Shown here: positions 22,953 to 37,549 of the stretch, piece by piece
Layout of the letters: each line of letters starts with the position of its first letter
Numbering within the stretch: the stretch's first letter is position 1
Assembly (NCBI RefSeq): GCF_017591435.1
Contig: NC_059299.1
Location: forward strand, 10,458,480-10,522,479
Direction: 5' to 3'
Length of the DNA stretch: 64,000 nucleotides
DNA from: Portunus trituberculatus
Taxonomy: Eukaryota; Arthropoda; Malacostraca; Decapoda; Portunidae
Made by a program: the position numbers and the translations under genes
Notes under the pieces: model-generated
Database searches by the model: none
What the model was told of the DNA's origin: nothing
What the model saw: only the letters and a program-made list of their open reading frames with translations

Positions 22953-23485
22953 CTGCCTCTAAGAAGAAGATGGACACAATATCTGTGAATCCCTATCATC
23001 ACTTACAGAATAGGAAAAATGCTTCAGTGTACTGTATGCATCATTGTAAACACTGAATAACATGCAGTATCAACTATTCACTAAATATGGCATCTAAAAT
23101 ACAGATGTGATAATTAGTCCTATTGTGATGATTGTGTCTAGGAACCTTTTTTTTATTTTGTATGTATATAAAAAGCCATCATCATCTCTTCCTCATCAAG
23201 ACAGGTCTTCCTTTAACTCAGCAGATGACTTACTAACTTTGCTAGACATTGTAGTTGTGCCTTCATGGAGAAAGCAATTAGGGCACCATTTTACTAAAAA
23301 ATGTATTAATTTTATTCTAAACTTAAAAATTGCCTACATTCCTGCTTTTAGACAACATATTTGTTTCTGATTAAACTGTGAATTCCAAACTTCATGCAAC
23401 TATTTTCCAATTCTCTCCTTCCCATGAAGACCCATTAGCTCATATAAGGGCATCATATAAGGGCATTCTGACATATTTGGATTCC

Positions 23486-23489
<4 letters not shown>
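22953..23489. other. 3' intergenic stretch downstream of POFUT1
   Basis: No recognised gene. An 87-residue plus-strand frame (23107-23370) has no motif and overlaps AT-rich sequence. Confidence 0.4.

Positions 23490-23574
<85 letters not shown>
23490..23574. repeat. (AT)n microsatellite in or near the POFUT1 3' end
   Basis: The AT tract ends about 110 bases downstream of the POFUT1 stop codon (23684 on the minus strand), so it may lie in the 3'UTR or just past it. Confidence 0.95.
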
Positions 23575-23577
<3 letters not shown>

Positions 23578-23683
23578 TCAATGTCACATAGCTTCTTCAC
23601 TCTGCTCGATGGGAAGACTGACAGAGACACTCCTCAGATGAATGAAAAGTTTGTCAGAACTCATGCTCTAGAGCTGATGTGCG

Positions 23684-23902
23684 CTATAACTCAATATGGC
23701 GAGTGGCTGAGGCAGACTGTTTTGCTGACTTCTCTTTCTCTAGTGGAAATGCCCAGAACGAGGAAGGGAAGCCTGCTGCATCCCTTTCCCGCTTGGCAAA
23801 GGCAGAGAAAGATGAGACACAGTTGCCAATGTAGTGTTTGGAACGACCCAAGATGGCCAAGTCGACATGGGGATCAGCAGGCTCATGCTTGTGTACACTC
23901 AC
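23684..23902 (-). CDS. POFUT1: POFUT1 exon 7 (C-terminus, HIEL)
   Basis: It encodes VSVHKHEPADPHVDLAILGR through GNCVSSFSAFAKRERDAAGF to a stop at 23684. The last residues SATRHIEL match a KDEL-type ER retrieval signal. Human POFUT1 ends in RDEF at the same place. Confidence 0.95.
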   Translation of the reverse strand: MSVHKHEPADPHVDLAILGRSKHYIGNCVSSFSAFAKRERDAAGFPSSFWAFPLEKEKSAKQSASATRHIEL

Positions 23903-26850
23903 CTTGAAAGAAAGTCAAGACAGGTCAAAATATGATTGGGATCAGTCATATTATACTCAGTGAAAAAGGATCAAATTCATTAGACTGAATAATTTAGTTC
24001 TGACAAATCTAACAAAAGTGATACAATGCTGGGCTTCCAAGTATAGTGTTAAACTGAAGTCTGTTGTATAACTAGCTTAGAAGAGTTTTAATCTGATGTA
24101 CACGAAAATGAATGAATAAACAAATAAAAAGTGAAAATATACAACAGACAGTTTAGTTTGAAAATAAAACCTGATCAGCTATTGCAGAAAAGCTTAATAA
24201 AATGCATAAATAGTACATAAAAACAATATTGATAACTAACAAATAGAAAAAAAAATGCTGAACTAATTTATTTACACAAAGTGGAAACAGAAAGAACATC
24301 ATAAAAACAAGCCACTTGTAAAATGATGAACAATCTCTCTCTCCTGGGAAAACAAAATCTCACCTACCTTCATCTTCCTCAACTCCTTGCTCAGCTCTGG
24401 GATGAGATGGTCACTGTCTGAAGCCACAAACACACTGGCAGCTCCTGTGGCCTTGACAACACGCTTCAGCTTCTTGACAATAGTACTGAAGGAAGGAAGA
24501 CACAGCTCTGTGGTGGCCTTCCCATGTTCATTGCGGTAACCAAGGCACTGAGGTGCAGCGAAGAGGTTGGGACTGTGGTGCACATGTTCACAAGCCCTGA
24601 CCTGGCGTAGGGCAAAAAGTGATGTCATTCAAAATTTGTATACAGTAAAGCCTTCTTTTTTTATGTTCTAATCTATAGTGCCTGTAGGTCTATTTGAAGC
24701 GGCGCAGGCAATCTTATTTATAGTGGTACCCATATTAGGGCCAATATCACCTACCCAAGTGCATCTTTGGTGTAAGGCAATTACACCTCCACCCACAACC
24801 TGGGTATCATGGTGACATGTAGTTAACTTTAAACCACTCAACAAATGAAGAAGTTTCAAGACGGTAGGTGCTTGTGCCATAGCACTGCTGGCACCAAGAT
24901 CAATGGGAAACATCGTAGCAACCTCCAGCCATGAAAGGGCATACATGAATGCTTGGAGGGACGGTAATGAGGTTGCTATCAAGTTGCTAGGGACACCACC
25001 TCTCGAGGTGGTGTTACTGTCTTATATACATTTAGTCTTTGATGGCACATATGCAACTATGATATTCCTTTTTTTCCCTCCCACTGGTCCTAATTGTTAT
25101 GCTTAAAACCTCAGCTAGTCCATCTTCGTACTGTACCCCCTCCATGTATATATCCTCTTGATATCAATACTTCTCTCTATATCAATACTCCTCCTGCTTT
25201 TCCCCTTCTGATCTTTAAAATTTATTCTTGATGTCTTCGCTTAACTTTGTTTGTTATAAATTTCTTTTTTTTTTTTTAGGTCCTGGCCTATAGTGCCCAT
25301 AGATAACTTAAAGAATATTGGAAGTGCTGTTAAGCTTCCACCCATTAGTGGTACAGGCAATTTTATTTATAGTGGTACCCATATTAGGGCCCATATCACC
25401 ACCTAAGCACATCTTTAGTGTAACCACCTAAAATCTGGGTATCATGGTGACATGTAGGTAACTTTAAACCACTTGACAAATGGCAAAGTATCAAGGCGAC
25501 CTGTGGTGGGATTGAAACCTAAGTGTGGACGTCTGCCTGATCCCACACTCACCACCTCATCCACTAAGCCACCACCTCCCATGGCACATAGCATGTCTGG
25601 TCCTTTTTCCAATACATAATCTCTCATTTCCAAACATCCTGATATAGATCCATCTATATTTCTTAATGCTTTTCTTCTCCTTCCCTCACATCCAGTACTC
25701 TCCAGTAGAATTTCTTCTTATCATTCTCTGTCCTCCCCTTTTTTTTTTCCTTAGCTTCACTTCTCAATTCTCTCTCTTTTTCCCTTTCTACTTGATTCAT
25801 CTCTCTCTTTATCCATATATTTTTACATTCTGCCTTACCAGCCATCTTTCCAGTCCTCACTGATATTTCCTCTACCCAACTTACGATCTAATTTTAACTT
25901 TCAGTGGTCTCTTGCTTCCCTCACTATATTTACCAAGTCTGTATATTTCCTCTATTTCTTTCTCAAAGCTCTGTTCTTCATCTTGAATCAGTTAGATAAT
26001 TTCCTTAACAATTTCTTTCTCCTTTTCCCTCACAAAATTCATAGGATTCATTTTTCCTTCTAGTCCATATATAACCATGCACTTCTTTTTGTTCATCATA
26101 TCTCTCACTAATTCTTTATTTTCTTTGATTACTTGTATGACTGTGTCTTTCATTTTCTCTCTTATTTGTTGCTTAACTACTTCAGCAAAGTTCACTTTTC
26201 TTCACTTACTCTTTTTTCCAGACCTTCTTCCATTCCTCTAGTTTTGTTTTCCTGTTTCCACATTGGTGTCCAGTTTTTTTTTTAAATCCCAGCAGTGCCA
26301 CTTTATAGTTTGCACATTTGCCTTTAAGGGCAAAAGTGCAAACTATTTTCCCTTTTTATTTCATCCAGAGTTTTCTTCATGTCCTTATTCATAGTAACTG
26401 TGCTCTCTAACTTTTCACACCTCTCTCTGAGCTCTAGGTTCTCTGCAATCAGCTGATCCTGTTGTTCAAGAATCCTAGCAACCATTTCCCTCAGAACTTT
26501 AAGTTCTCTGTCCAGTGAAATAATCCTTCCCTAAATCTGCGGAATTCTCTTTCTTTATTCCAATCTCCTTGCTGCCTTAATCCTAGACAAGTTTCAATAA
26601 TTTCACTCCTATCTCTCAGTTTGGCTCCTTTATATATTATATAGGCAGCAGCACTGACTGCACTGTGTATATCCTTATCTCCTTCCATGGTCCTTGACAT
26701 ATACAAAATTCAATGCAACTATGGAGACCAGGTCACTAATCTAGCCCCCCTTACCCACTATTACACATCAGGTACGCTGGGCTTCATGGTCAGGTATAGG
26801 CGGAGTAACCCAACCTGGAGCTTTTCTTTGCGTCCGCCTCGAACAGTCGT

Positions 26851-26904
<54 letters not shown>

Positions 26905-27186
26905 CACTGTTTGATCTGCTGCAGTCTCTGACGAGACAGCCAGACGTTACCCTACGGAACGAGCTCAGAACTCATTATTTCCGATCTTCGGATAGGCCTG
27001 AGACCAGGCACACACCACACACCGGGACAACAAGGTCACAACTCCTCAATTTACATCCCGTACCTACTCACTGCTAGGTGAACAGGGGCTACATGAAGGA
27101 GACACACCCAAATATCTCCACCCGGCCGGGGAATCGAACCTCGGTCCTCTGGCTTGTGAAGCCAGCGCTCTAACCACTGAGCTACC

Positions 27187-27262
<76 letters not shown>

Positions 27263-27937
27263 TTACCTAGTTGCATTTACCTAGTTGTTGTTTACGGGAG
27301 GAGGAGTTCAAACTCGTGCTGTCCCGTCTCTATATCTACTGTTATCTAACTTTTCCTTAAATCCATGAATTGTTTTTGCTTCAACCACTTCTTTCTCCAG
27401 CCCATTCCAGATCCCCACAATTCTTTTGGAAAACTGTATTTCTTTTTGTCCTTTGTACACACACTCATCTTCACTTTTCTCCCATGCTTCCTCCCACTTC
27501 TCATATCCCTCACCACCAGATCATCATGGTCCAACTTCTCACTGCCAGACAGAATCCTATACATAGTGATAAGGTCTCCTCTCTCCCTTCTTTTTTTTTC
27601 CAGTGTCGGCAGACTCAATTTTTCCAGTCTCTGCTCATAAGACAGATTCACCAAGGTTTGGTGCAGCTTCGTCGCAGCCCTCTGCACGCGTTTCAGCTTC
27701 CTCTTATCCCTTTCCATTCTTGGAGACCAAAGTACCGCTGCATACTCCAACCTGGGTCTAATCATTGTAACAATCAACTTCTTGATCATCTCTTCATCCA
27801 TGTAGCAGAATGCAGTTCTTATGTTCCTTACTAAATTGTACGCTTCACCAGATTTCCTCTTTACATGAACCTCTGACGAGAGCCCCTCCGTCACGGTTAT
27901 TCCCAGATCTTCCTCTTCAGTCTTTATGTGTGTGTGT

Positions 27938-28013
<76 letters not shown>

Positions 28014-31000
28014 ACCTAGTTGTAGTTTTACAGGACCTGGGCTTTACGCTCGTGTGGCCCCGTCTCCATATCTACACGTATCCAATTTTTCTTTACAGCT
28101 ATGCACATACTTTGCTGACACCACTTCCTCACTCAAACTGTTCCAAGTCTCAACACATCTTTGCAGGAAATTACATCTTTTAACATCTCTCAGACATCTT
28201 CCCTTCCTCAGTGTTTTACTATGCGATCTTGTGCTTCTAAGGTCATATTCTTCTCTCAGGATCAGTTTCTCATTATCCACTTGATCCATTTTGTTAATCA
28301 ATTTATAAACTTGTATTGGATCCCCTCTCTCCCTTCTTTGTTCCAGGGTTGGTAGATGCATAGCCTTTAGTTTCTCCTCATATGTCATCCCTTCAAATTC
28401 TGGAACCATTCTTGTAGCCATATTTTGTAGTCTCCAACTTCCTTGTGTGTTTCTTTTTATGGGGGTCCACACAACTCCTGCATATTCCAATCTGGGTCTT
28501 ATTATAGTACTTATCAATTTCTTCATCATATCTTTGTCCATGTAGTGAAATGCTAATCCAATATTCCTTAGTCTCTCTGAAAATTCTATCAATATGGCTT
28601 ACCAGTTGATTGTATTCCTTCATCGTCACTCCCAAGTCCTTTTCCTTTTTTACTTTCTCCAGTTCTACTCCATCTCCCACCTTACAGATTCCCACGGGTC
28701 GTCTTTCACTCTCCCATTTCCATGACATGGCTTTTGTCCACATTGAATTCCATCTCCCATTTTTTACTCCATTTCGAGATCTTGTTGAAGTCTTCCTGCA
28801 ATATTTCACAATCCTCTTTTTGCTTTACAACTCTGCACAGTTCCGCATCATCTGCAAACAGATATATGTAGCTATTCACTCCCTCTGACATGTTGTTTAT
28901 ATATATGAGGAAAAGTATTGGTGCTAATACTGATCCCTGTGGCACTCCGCTTTCTACTGCTCTTCACTTGGACTTCATATCTTTAACTACCATCCTTATT
29001 TCTCTCCCCCTCAAATAATTTTCTATCCATCTTAATGTGCTTCCTTTTAAGCCACCCTTCTCCTCTAACTTCCACAATAATCTTTCATGTGGCACTTTAT
29101 CAAATGCCTTTTTTAATTCCAAATAAATACAGTCAATCCATCCCTCTCTCTCTTGTACTCTATCAACTATTCTAGAGTAGAAACTCAGTAAATTTTTCAC
29201 ACATGACCGACCTTTTCTAAAACCAAATACGCTATTTGATGATAATTTGTTGTCTTCAAGAAACTCGATCCATTGTTTCTTTATTACTCTTTCACACATC
29301 TTGCATATTACACTAGTTAGTGATACTGGTCTGTAATTTAAAGGTTCTTCCTTTCTTCCTTTCTTATACAGTAATACTCCACTTAATGAACAGGATAGGG
29401 GGTGTCAAAGCTGTTCGTAGAGTGAAAATTTGTTAAGCGGATGTAATTTTCCCATAGGAAATAATGAAAATAGGGGGGATGCATTCTGGACTGGTCCCCA
29501 ACATACCACATGGGTTAGAAAAAAAAATTATATATACGTTTGGCAGCACATTGGGCCACCAGTTTACCACTACTTTTATGACGTCATATGAGTCATTGGA
29601 AGTTAGAGGAGCTACGTACAAATTCTCTCACATTCTTGCATTTATGTTCACAAAACAACATTTCTATTAGCTTTTTACCAACCACCAGGTTGCTGGGAAC
29701 ACCACCTCTGGAGGTGGTGTTACTGTCTTATATATGCCGTGAGTCTCCCGCTTCGTCTGTGGCTCATCTCATCTCTGCTTTATATTTTGGTATTCCATGA
29801 AAGATTTTACTTTACGTATTACAAAACAATCCTTTCTTGGGGCAAGGTTTGTAAAAAGCTAATAGAAATGTTGTTTTGTGAACATATATGCATATATAAG
29901 ACAGTAACACCACCTCCAGAGGTGGTGTTCCCACCAACCTCAGAGCAACCTGAAAGCAACCTTGTCACCATCCCTTCAAGTGTTCATGGATACCATTTCG
30001 CTGCAAAAGGTTGCTCTGACATTGTTAAAGAGTCTTGGATCAAGCTCCAGGAGCCAGCCAATTACAACATAACTACCGTGTTCGGTCCCTCATCCGGCAA
30101 ATTCAAACCCAGAAAATTCGCTAAAACGGATGTGGTTGTATGTTATGCGGATTTTTGGTCTAACTTTATATAGTACATTAAACCGGAAATTCGTTCAACG
30201 AACGTTCGTTAAGCAGAGTATTACTGTATATGGGAACCACCTCAGTTCTTTTCCATTCTACTGGTGCTGTTCCATTTTCTGTTAAGCATTTTATGATGTC
30301 GTGTATAGGTCTTGTTAGTTCTTTCAGTATTATGCCTGAGACTTCATCCGGTCCCATTGCCTTTTCTTCATCCAGTTCCTTCATAACTCTTTTATTTCAA
30401 GCTTGGTTACTTTAATCTCTTTCATATCGACAATCTCTCTATTACCCTGTGGTCTTTCAAATTTGGATTCCTTAGTAAAGACCTCCTGAAATTTACTATT
30501 TAACAGTTCTGCCATACTTGGGTCTTCCACCATCCCGTTCTCTCCTTTTAACCTTTCTATTGTTTCTTTTTGCCTAATTTTTCCATTTATGAAACTGTAG
30601 AACAATTTCGGCTGCTCCTTAAATTTTTCGACAGTGTCTTTTTCATAGTTCCTTTCTTCTTCCTTTCTCACCTTAGCATATTCATTTCTCGCTGCTTATC
30701 TTTCTTTCCTTCTTCTTTAGGTCTATATTTCGGGACATATTCCCTGACTCCTGTTTTGTATATTTCCAAAAATAAGTTATATTTTTCTTGCACCGTCTCT
30801 GAGTTTTCCATCTCCTCCCAGTTAACCTTTTTAAAATAGTTCTTGAGGTTCTCAATATCAGCCTTTCTGTAGTTTAATTGGTCTCCTTTGTATGATTCGT
30901 CTCTATCTTCCTTTCCCTCTTCTATATCCATTTCTAATATTACATGGTCACTCTTTCCCAATGGGCATTTATATCTAATATTATCGTTCATTTGTTTCAC

Positions 31001-31256
31001 TGTTTGATCTGCTGCAGTCTCTGACCCTACAGAACGAGCTCAGAGCTCATTATTTCCAATCTTCGGATAGGCCTGAGACCAGGCACACACCACACACTGG
31101 GACAACAAGGTCACAACTCCTCGATTTACATCCCGTACCTACTCACTGCTAGGTGAACAGGGCTACGTGAAAGGAGACACACCCAAATATCTCTACCCGG
31201 CCAATCGAACCCGGTCCTCTGGCTTGTGAAGCCAGCACTCTAACCACTGAGCTACC

Positions 31257-31298
<42 letters not shown>

Positions 31299-34200
31299 CA
31301 CTGTTTGATCTGCTGCAGTCTCTGACGAGACAGCCAGACGTTACCCTACGGAACGAGCTCAGAGCTCATTATTTCTGATCTTCGGATAGGCCTGAGACCA
31401 GCCACACACCACACACCGGGACAACAAGGTCAGAACTCCTCGATTTACATCCCTACCTACTCACTGCTAGGTGAACACTACGTGAAAGGAGACACACCCA
31501 AATATCTCCACCCGGCCAATGAAGGTCCTCTGGCTTGTGAAGCCAGCGTGTAACCACTGAGCTACCGTGTGTGTGTGTGTGTGTATTTACCTAATTGTAA
31601 CATACGGAAAAGAGCTATGCTCGTACTGTCCCGTCTCCATATCTACTAATGTCCAGCTTTTCTTAAAATCATGAATATTCCTTGCGTTGACCACTTCCAC
31701 GTCTAAACTATTCCATGCTTCCACCCTTCTATGAGGAAGCTATATTTTTCACATCTCTCCTATAAGTGGCCATTTTAGTTTTTCCCATGCCCTCTCGACA
31801 TTCTTTCATTCCACATACACAGATCTTCCCTATCCATTTTTCCATGCCAATCATCACTCTGTATATTGCTATCAGGTCTCCCCTTTCTCTTCTGTTTTCC
31901 AGGGTCGGAAGTTGCATTCTGTTCAGTCTGTCTTCATAAGTCAAATCTCTTAAGTCAGGCACCATTTTGTTGCAGCCCTCTGTACTTTCTCTAGTTTCCT
32001 TATGTGTTTCTTTAAGTTCGAGCCCACTGTATTGTTGCATATTCAAGCCTTGGTCTTATCATTGCAGTAATTATTTTCTTCATCATTTCTTCATCTAAAT
32101 ATACGAACGCCACTCTTATGTTCCTCAATAAGTTCAATACTTCTCCAATTATTTTGTTTATATGTCTCTCTGGCGATAGGTCATTGGTAATTGTCACCCC
32201 AAGGTCTTTTCTTCATGACTGGTTTTATGTCTTCATTTCCTATCTTGTACATACTCCTGATTCTTCTTTCACTCTTGCCAAACTCTAATTTCTTGCATTT
32301 TGTCGTGTTGAACTCCATTTGCCATGTACAGCTCCATTTCCATATTCTGTCCAAGTCTTCCTGGAGTAGTTCGCAATCTTTGTCACATCTCACTTTTCTT
32401 AACAATTTTGCATCGTCTGCAAATAGGCTCACATAACTGGACACCCCATCCACCATGTCATTTATGTAGACCGCGAACATTACTGGTGCCAACACTGATC
32501 CCTGTGGAACTCCACTCTCCACCAAGCCCCATTCTGATGGTCTGTCCTTAATTATTGTTCTCATTTCTCTTCCTACCAAAAGTCTTCCATCCATTTTAGT
32601 AAACTGCCATGCACTCCTCCTACCATTTCAAGTTTCCAGATCAGTCTCCGGTGTGGTACCTTATCAAAGGCCTTTTTTAAATCCAGATATATTCCATCAG
32701 CCCAACCATCTCTTTCCTGTATTACATCTATCACCCTCGAATAGTAACATATCAGGTTTGTCGTGCATGAACGCCCTTTTCTAAAACCAAATTGACACTC
32801 ACAAAGTATGTCATTTTCTCCAAGAAGTCTGTCCATCTATTCTTCACCACCCTCTCACACATCTTAGCTACCACACTTGTAAGTGACACTGGTCTATAGT
32901 TCAATGGGTCTCTCTTGTTACCTGATTTATAGATTGGGACAATGTTAGCTCTTTTCCAGTCTTGGGGCACTACACCTTCCCTTAATGAGGCATCAATTAC
33001 TTCACAAACTTTTTCTGCCAGTTGCTCCTGCATTCTCTTAAAATCCATCCTGATACCCCATCAGGTCCCACAGCTTTTCTCACTTCTAAACTCCCCATCA
33101 TATTCTTGATCTCCTCCACAGTTACTTGAAACTCCTTCATAATCCCTTTCTGTTCCATTACCAGTGGTTTGTCAAAAGCAGTCTCCTTTGTGAATACCTT
33201 CCGAAAGCATCCATTCATAGCCTCTGCCATTTCCTGGGATCCTCACTGCATACTCCATTTACTTCTAAACTTTCAATACTTTCTCTATTTTTGATGTTGT
33301 TGTTCACATGTCTGTAAAAAGCCTTGGTTGGTCTTTACATTTATCAATTATATCCTTTTCTTGTTTCTTTCTTTCTTCTCTTCTAATCAACACATATTCA
33401 TTTCTTGCTCTTTTGTAACTTTCCCACTGCTTAATCCGTCTTTTCCTTCTCCACCTCTTCCATGCATCCTCTTTTCTTGTTCTAGCCTTTTCACATCTAT
33501 CGTTAAACCAGTCCTGCTTTCCAACTTCTCTATGTTGTCTTATTGGTACAAATTTTTCTCACCTTCTTTGTATATTTTTATAAATTCCTTCCACTTTTCA
33601 TTTGCTCCTTAGCACTCTTGAATTTCATCCAATTTGTCTCTTGAAAGAATTTCTTTAGGTTTCCAAAATCTGTCTTGGCATAATTCCATCTTCCCACTTT
33701 ATATTCTTCATTTCTTCTAGATTTCTCTTCATCTATCACCTTGAACTCCAAAACTGCATGATCACTCTTTGCTAAAGGGCACTCCACCCTCATCTCCTCA
33801 ATGACCATTGGCTCTGTACTAAAGACCAAGTCCAGTCTTGACGATGCTCCCTCTCCTCCAAACCTAGTATCTTCTTTGACCCACTGAGTTAACACATTTT
33901 CCATTGCCAGTGTCAATAGTGTATTTCCCATGTTGTCTCTGATCCTTCCATTGACCAGTCCTCCCAACACACCTCTTTACAATTAAAATCTCCCATCATT
34001 ATAGTTCGTTCACAGCCACCCAACATTTCTTCCAGACATGTTCCTGTATCACTTATCATTTCTTCATATTCCTGTACTGACCATGCATTTGTCTTAGGTG
34101 GTACGTACACCACTATGTAGTGCCTCTTTTTCCTTCATTAGTTTCTGCTCTGATCTTTAGCACTTCTGCCTTTCCCATACCTTCTTTCACTTGATCCACC

Positions 34201-35595
34201 TTTATATCTTTTTAACCAGCAACATCACTCCTCCTCCCATCTTACCTACTCTATTTCTTTTCCAAACATTATATTTCCTTCTCCAACCATCATCAGGTCT
34301 TCTCCCTCTCTCAGTTTTGTTTCAGTAAGACCCACAATATCTGGGTTCTTGTCCCTCAAGTAATCGTTGAGTTCTAAAATCCCGATATCACTCCATTTAT
34401 GTTGGAATACATTACATTCCGCTCATACGTAAGTTTCTTTAGTCCTTTCTTGCTGTACTTTTCTGGGTTATGAACCACTTCCTCAGTCTCATATCCAAGA
34501 TTCTCCAGAAAAACTCTTTCTTCTCCTCTTCTGTCCTCTCTTCATTTTTTTCAAAGCCTCCTTTCTCAACTCATTTAACATTTCTCTTTCCTTTTCACCG
34601 AGATCTCTTCTCAACCAAATCTTCCTTGTTGTTTCCTGCTGGGCTAGCCTCCATGACTTCTCCACCAATTCATCTACATCCTTTTGTGACTTAAGTTTGA
34701 TTCTTATTGGCCTCATACCTTCTCCTGTGAACTTTCCAATTCTATGGAAGTCCTCTATTTCTTGTACTAGGTCTTTTCCTCCTCCTGCACCACATTAATG
34801 ATATTATTTATCACCTTTTTATGTTTTCTCTCTCTCCATTTTACTCGGTGTCTTATCCTCCTCCACACCAAATATCACCACACATCTCTTTTTGTCTACA
34901 GTTTCCCTCACCAATGTCTCATTTGACTTAATAACCTTCACCACTTTCTCAGCAATCTTCTCTTCTATGATCTGTTGATCTATAATTTCAGCAAGGCCCA
35001 AAGTTTTCTCCCCAGACTCTTTGATTTCCTTTTCCAGACTTGCAACTTTGTAATTTACCTCCTTTCTTTCCACTTCCTGACTTTTTTTCCATTCAGCCTG
35101 CTTCTCCATCACTTTTCCTAAAGATTCTCCACATTTTCGCAATTCACTTTAATTAACTTAACTTCCTCTTTCAGTATTGCATTTTCTTTCTTCATATCGG
35201 CGCACTCTTTCATTACATTGTCATAACTCGTTTCCAGGCCCCCATACTTTTCAAACAGTTTTTCAATTTTACCTTCCAACTCCAGAATTTTCTTCACATA
35301 AATGCTCTTCTCCATTATTCCTTGAAATCCTGTGAAGTCTGATTCATCCTTCGAGTTCACGGCCGTCATGTTGCGCAGATGTAAACAAACCAGCTGATGG
35401 CTCAAACGCAGGCTACAGTTTATATTCACCTTCCCTGGACATTATTTTGCTAATCAACAGTTAACATGACTATATGGAGACGGGACAAACATTACAAGCT
35501 CCTTTCCCACCTTGGTTACTCTTAGGCAATGGCAACTGTAGAATTAGAGATGATTGCTCTGGAGCTCAGCGACCACATCCGCCATCGACGGTATC

Positions 35596-35675
<80 letters not shown>

Positions 35676-37342
35676 ACCTAGTTGTAGTTTTACAGGGCCT
35701 GGGCTTTATGCTCATGTGGCCCTGTCTCCATATCTACACTTATCCAATCTTACTTTAAAAGTATGCACACTCGTTGCAGACACTACTTCTTCATTTTAAC
35801 TGTTCCACATCTCAATACATCTTTGTGGGAAATTATACTTTTTAATATCTTACACATCTTCCCTTCCTCAACTTCTTACTATGCGATCTTGTGCTTCGAT
35901 CGACTGGCATATTCTTCTCTCAGGATCAGATACACATTGTCCACTTGGTCCATTCCATTTATCAATTTATAAACTTGTATGAGATGCCCCCTCTCCTTTC
36001 TCTGCTCCAATGTTGGAAGATCCATAGCCTTGAGTCTCTCCTCATATGTCATCCCTGCAAGTTCTGGGACCATTCTTGTAGCCATTTTTTGTAGTCTCTC
36101 CAGCTTTCTTATGTGTTTCTTTTTGTGAGGAGTCCACACTACTCCTGCATATTCCAATCTGGGTCTTATCTTAGTACTTATCAGTTTCTTCATTATTTCT
36201 TTGTCCATGTAGTGAAATGTTATTCCAATATTCCTTAGCAAATTGTATGTCTCTCTGAAAATTCTATCAATATGGCTTGCCAGTTGATTATTTTCTTCCA
36301 TCGTCACTCCCAAATCCTTTTCCTTTTTTACTTTCTTCAGTTCTACTCCATCTCCCATCTTATCGATTCCCACTGGTCGTCTTTCACTCTCTCCCATTTC
36401 CATGACATGGCTTTTGTCTACATTGAATTTCATCTCCCACTTTTTACTCCATTCCCAGATCTTATTTAGGTCTTCTTGCAGTATTTCACAATCCTCTTTT
36501 TGCTTTATAACTATGCACAGTTTTGCATCGTCCACAAACAGATTTATGTAGCTCTTCACTCCTTCTGGCATGTCATTTATATAAATAAGAAAAAGTATTG
36601 GCACCAATACTGACCCCTCTGGCACTCCGCTTTCTACTGCTCTCCACTTGGACTTCATAATTATCTTTGACTTCTGTCCTTATTTCTCTCCCCCTAAAAT
36701 AATTTTCCATCCATCTCAATGTGTTTCCTTTTAAACCACCCTTCTCCTCTAATTTCCACAGTAACCTTGCATGTGGCACTTTATCAAATCCCTTTTTTAA
36801 ATCCAAGTAAATACAATCAACCCATCCCTCTCTCTCTTGTACCCTATCAACTATTCTAGAGTATAAATTCAGTAAATTTGTTACACACAACCGACCTTTT
36901 CTAAAGCCAAATTGGGTATTTGATAGTAATTTGTTGTCTTCAAGGAACTCGATCCAATGTTTCTTTATTACTCTTTCACACATCTTAGATATTACACTAG
37001 TTAGTGATACTGGTCTTTAATTCAGAGGTTCTTCCTTCTTTCCGCTCTTTTCCATTCCATTGGTCCTGTTCCATTTTCTATTGAGCATTTTATGATGTTG
37101 TATATAGGACTTACTAGTTCTTCCCTACATTCTTTCAGTATTCTGCCTGAGACTTCATCCAGTCCCATTGCCTTTTCTTCATCCAATTCCTTCATTAATT
37201 CTTTTATTTCAAGCTTGGTTACTTTAATCTCTTCCATATAGATGGTCTCTCTATTACCTTGTGGTCTTTCAAATTTGGATTCCTTTGTAAAGACCTGGAA
37301 CTTATTATTTAACAGTTCTGCCATACTTTTTGGGTCTTCCAC

Positions 37343-37397
<55 letters not shown>

Positions 37398-37549
37398 CAC
37401 TGTTTGATCTGCTGCAGTCCCTGACGAGACAGCTAGACGTTACCCTACGGAACGAGCTCAGAGCTCATTATTTCCGATCTTCGGATAGGAATCGAACCCC
37501 GGTCCTCTGGCTTGTGAAGCCAGCGCTCTAACCACTGAGCTGTGTGTGT

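Larger units (their letters stand above)
28011..30993 (-). mobile_element. Family B LINE, 3' two-thirds, interrupted by Tigger copy B
   Basis: The LINE continues through 28011-29368 and 30229-30993. The 3' end is ACTAGGTAAA plus (CA)n at 28011, and the upstream end stops in the endonuclease region at 30993 where a SINE begins. The Tigger insertion at 29369-30226 is proven by the homologous empty site in the LINE at 53500. Confidence 0.85.
31585..35597 (-). mobile_element. Family B LINE, near full-length (~4.0 kb)
   Basis: Minus-strand order: 5' end at the (GT)n tract (35598), ORF1 (35429-34489), endonuclease (about 34113-33578), RT (33230-32181), C-terminal domain (32197-31729), and a 3'UTR with GGAGACGGGACAGTACGAGC ending in (CA)n. 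It is the only copy here with both ORFs from end to end, and it lies in POFUT1 intron 5. Many frameshifts make it inactive. Clade: CR1/L2-like within the Jockey superfamily. Confidence 0.85.

Noticed and set aside
24668..24982. 104-residue minus-strand open frame
   Set aside because: It spans a SINE-Tigger junction; both parts are non-coding repeats elsewhere in the window.
27122..27189. tRNA-Val (CAC) gene
   Set aside because: Box A, box B and the anticodon arm are present, but the acceptor stem does not close and the sequence continues into a repeated SINE body found in several other copies.
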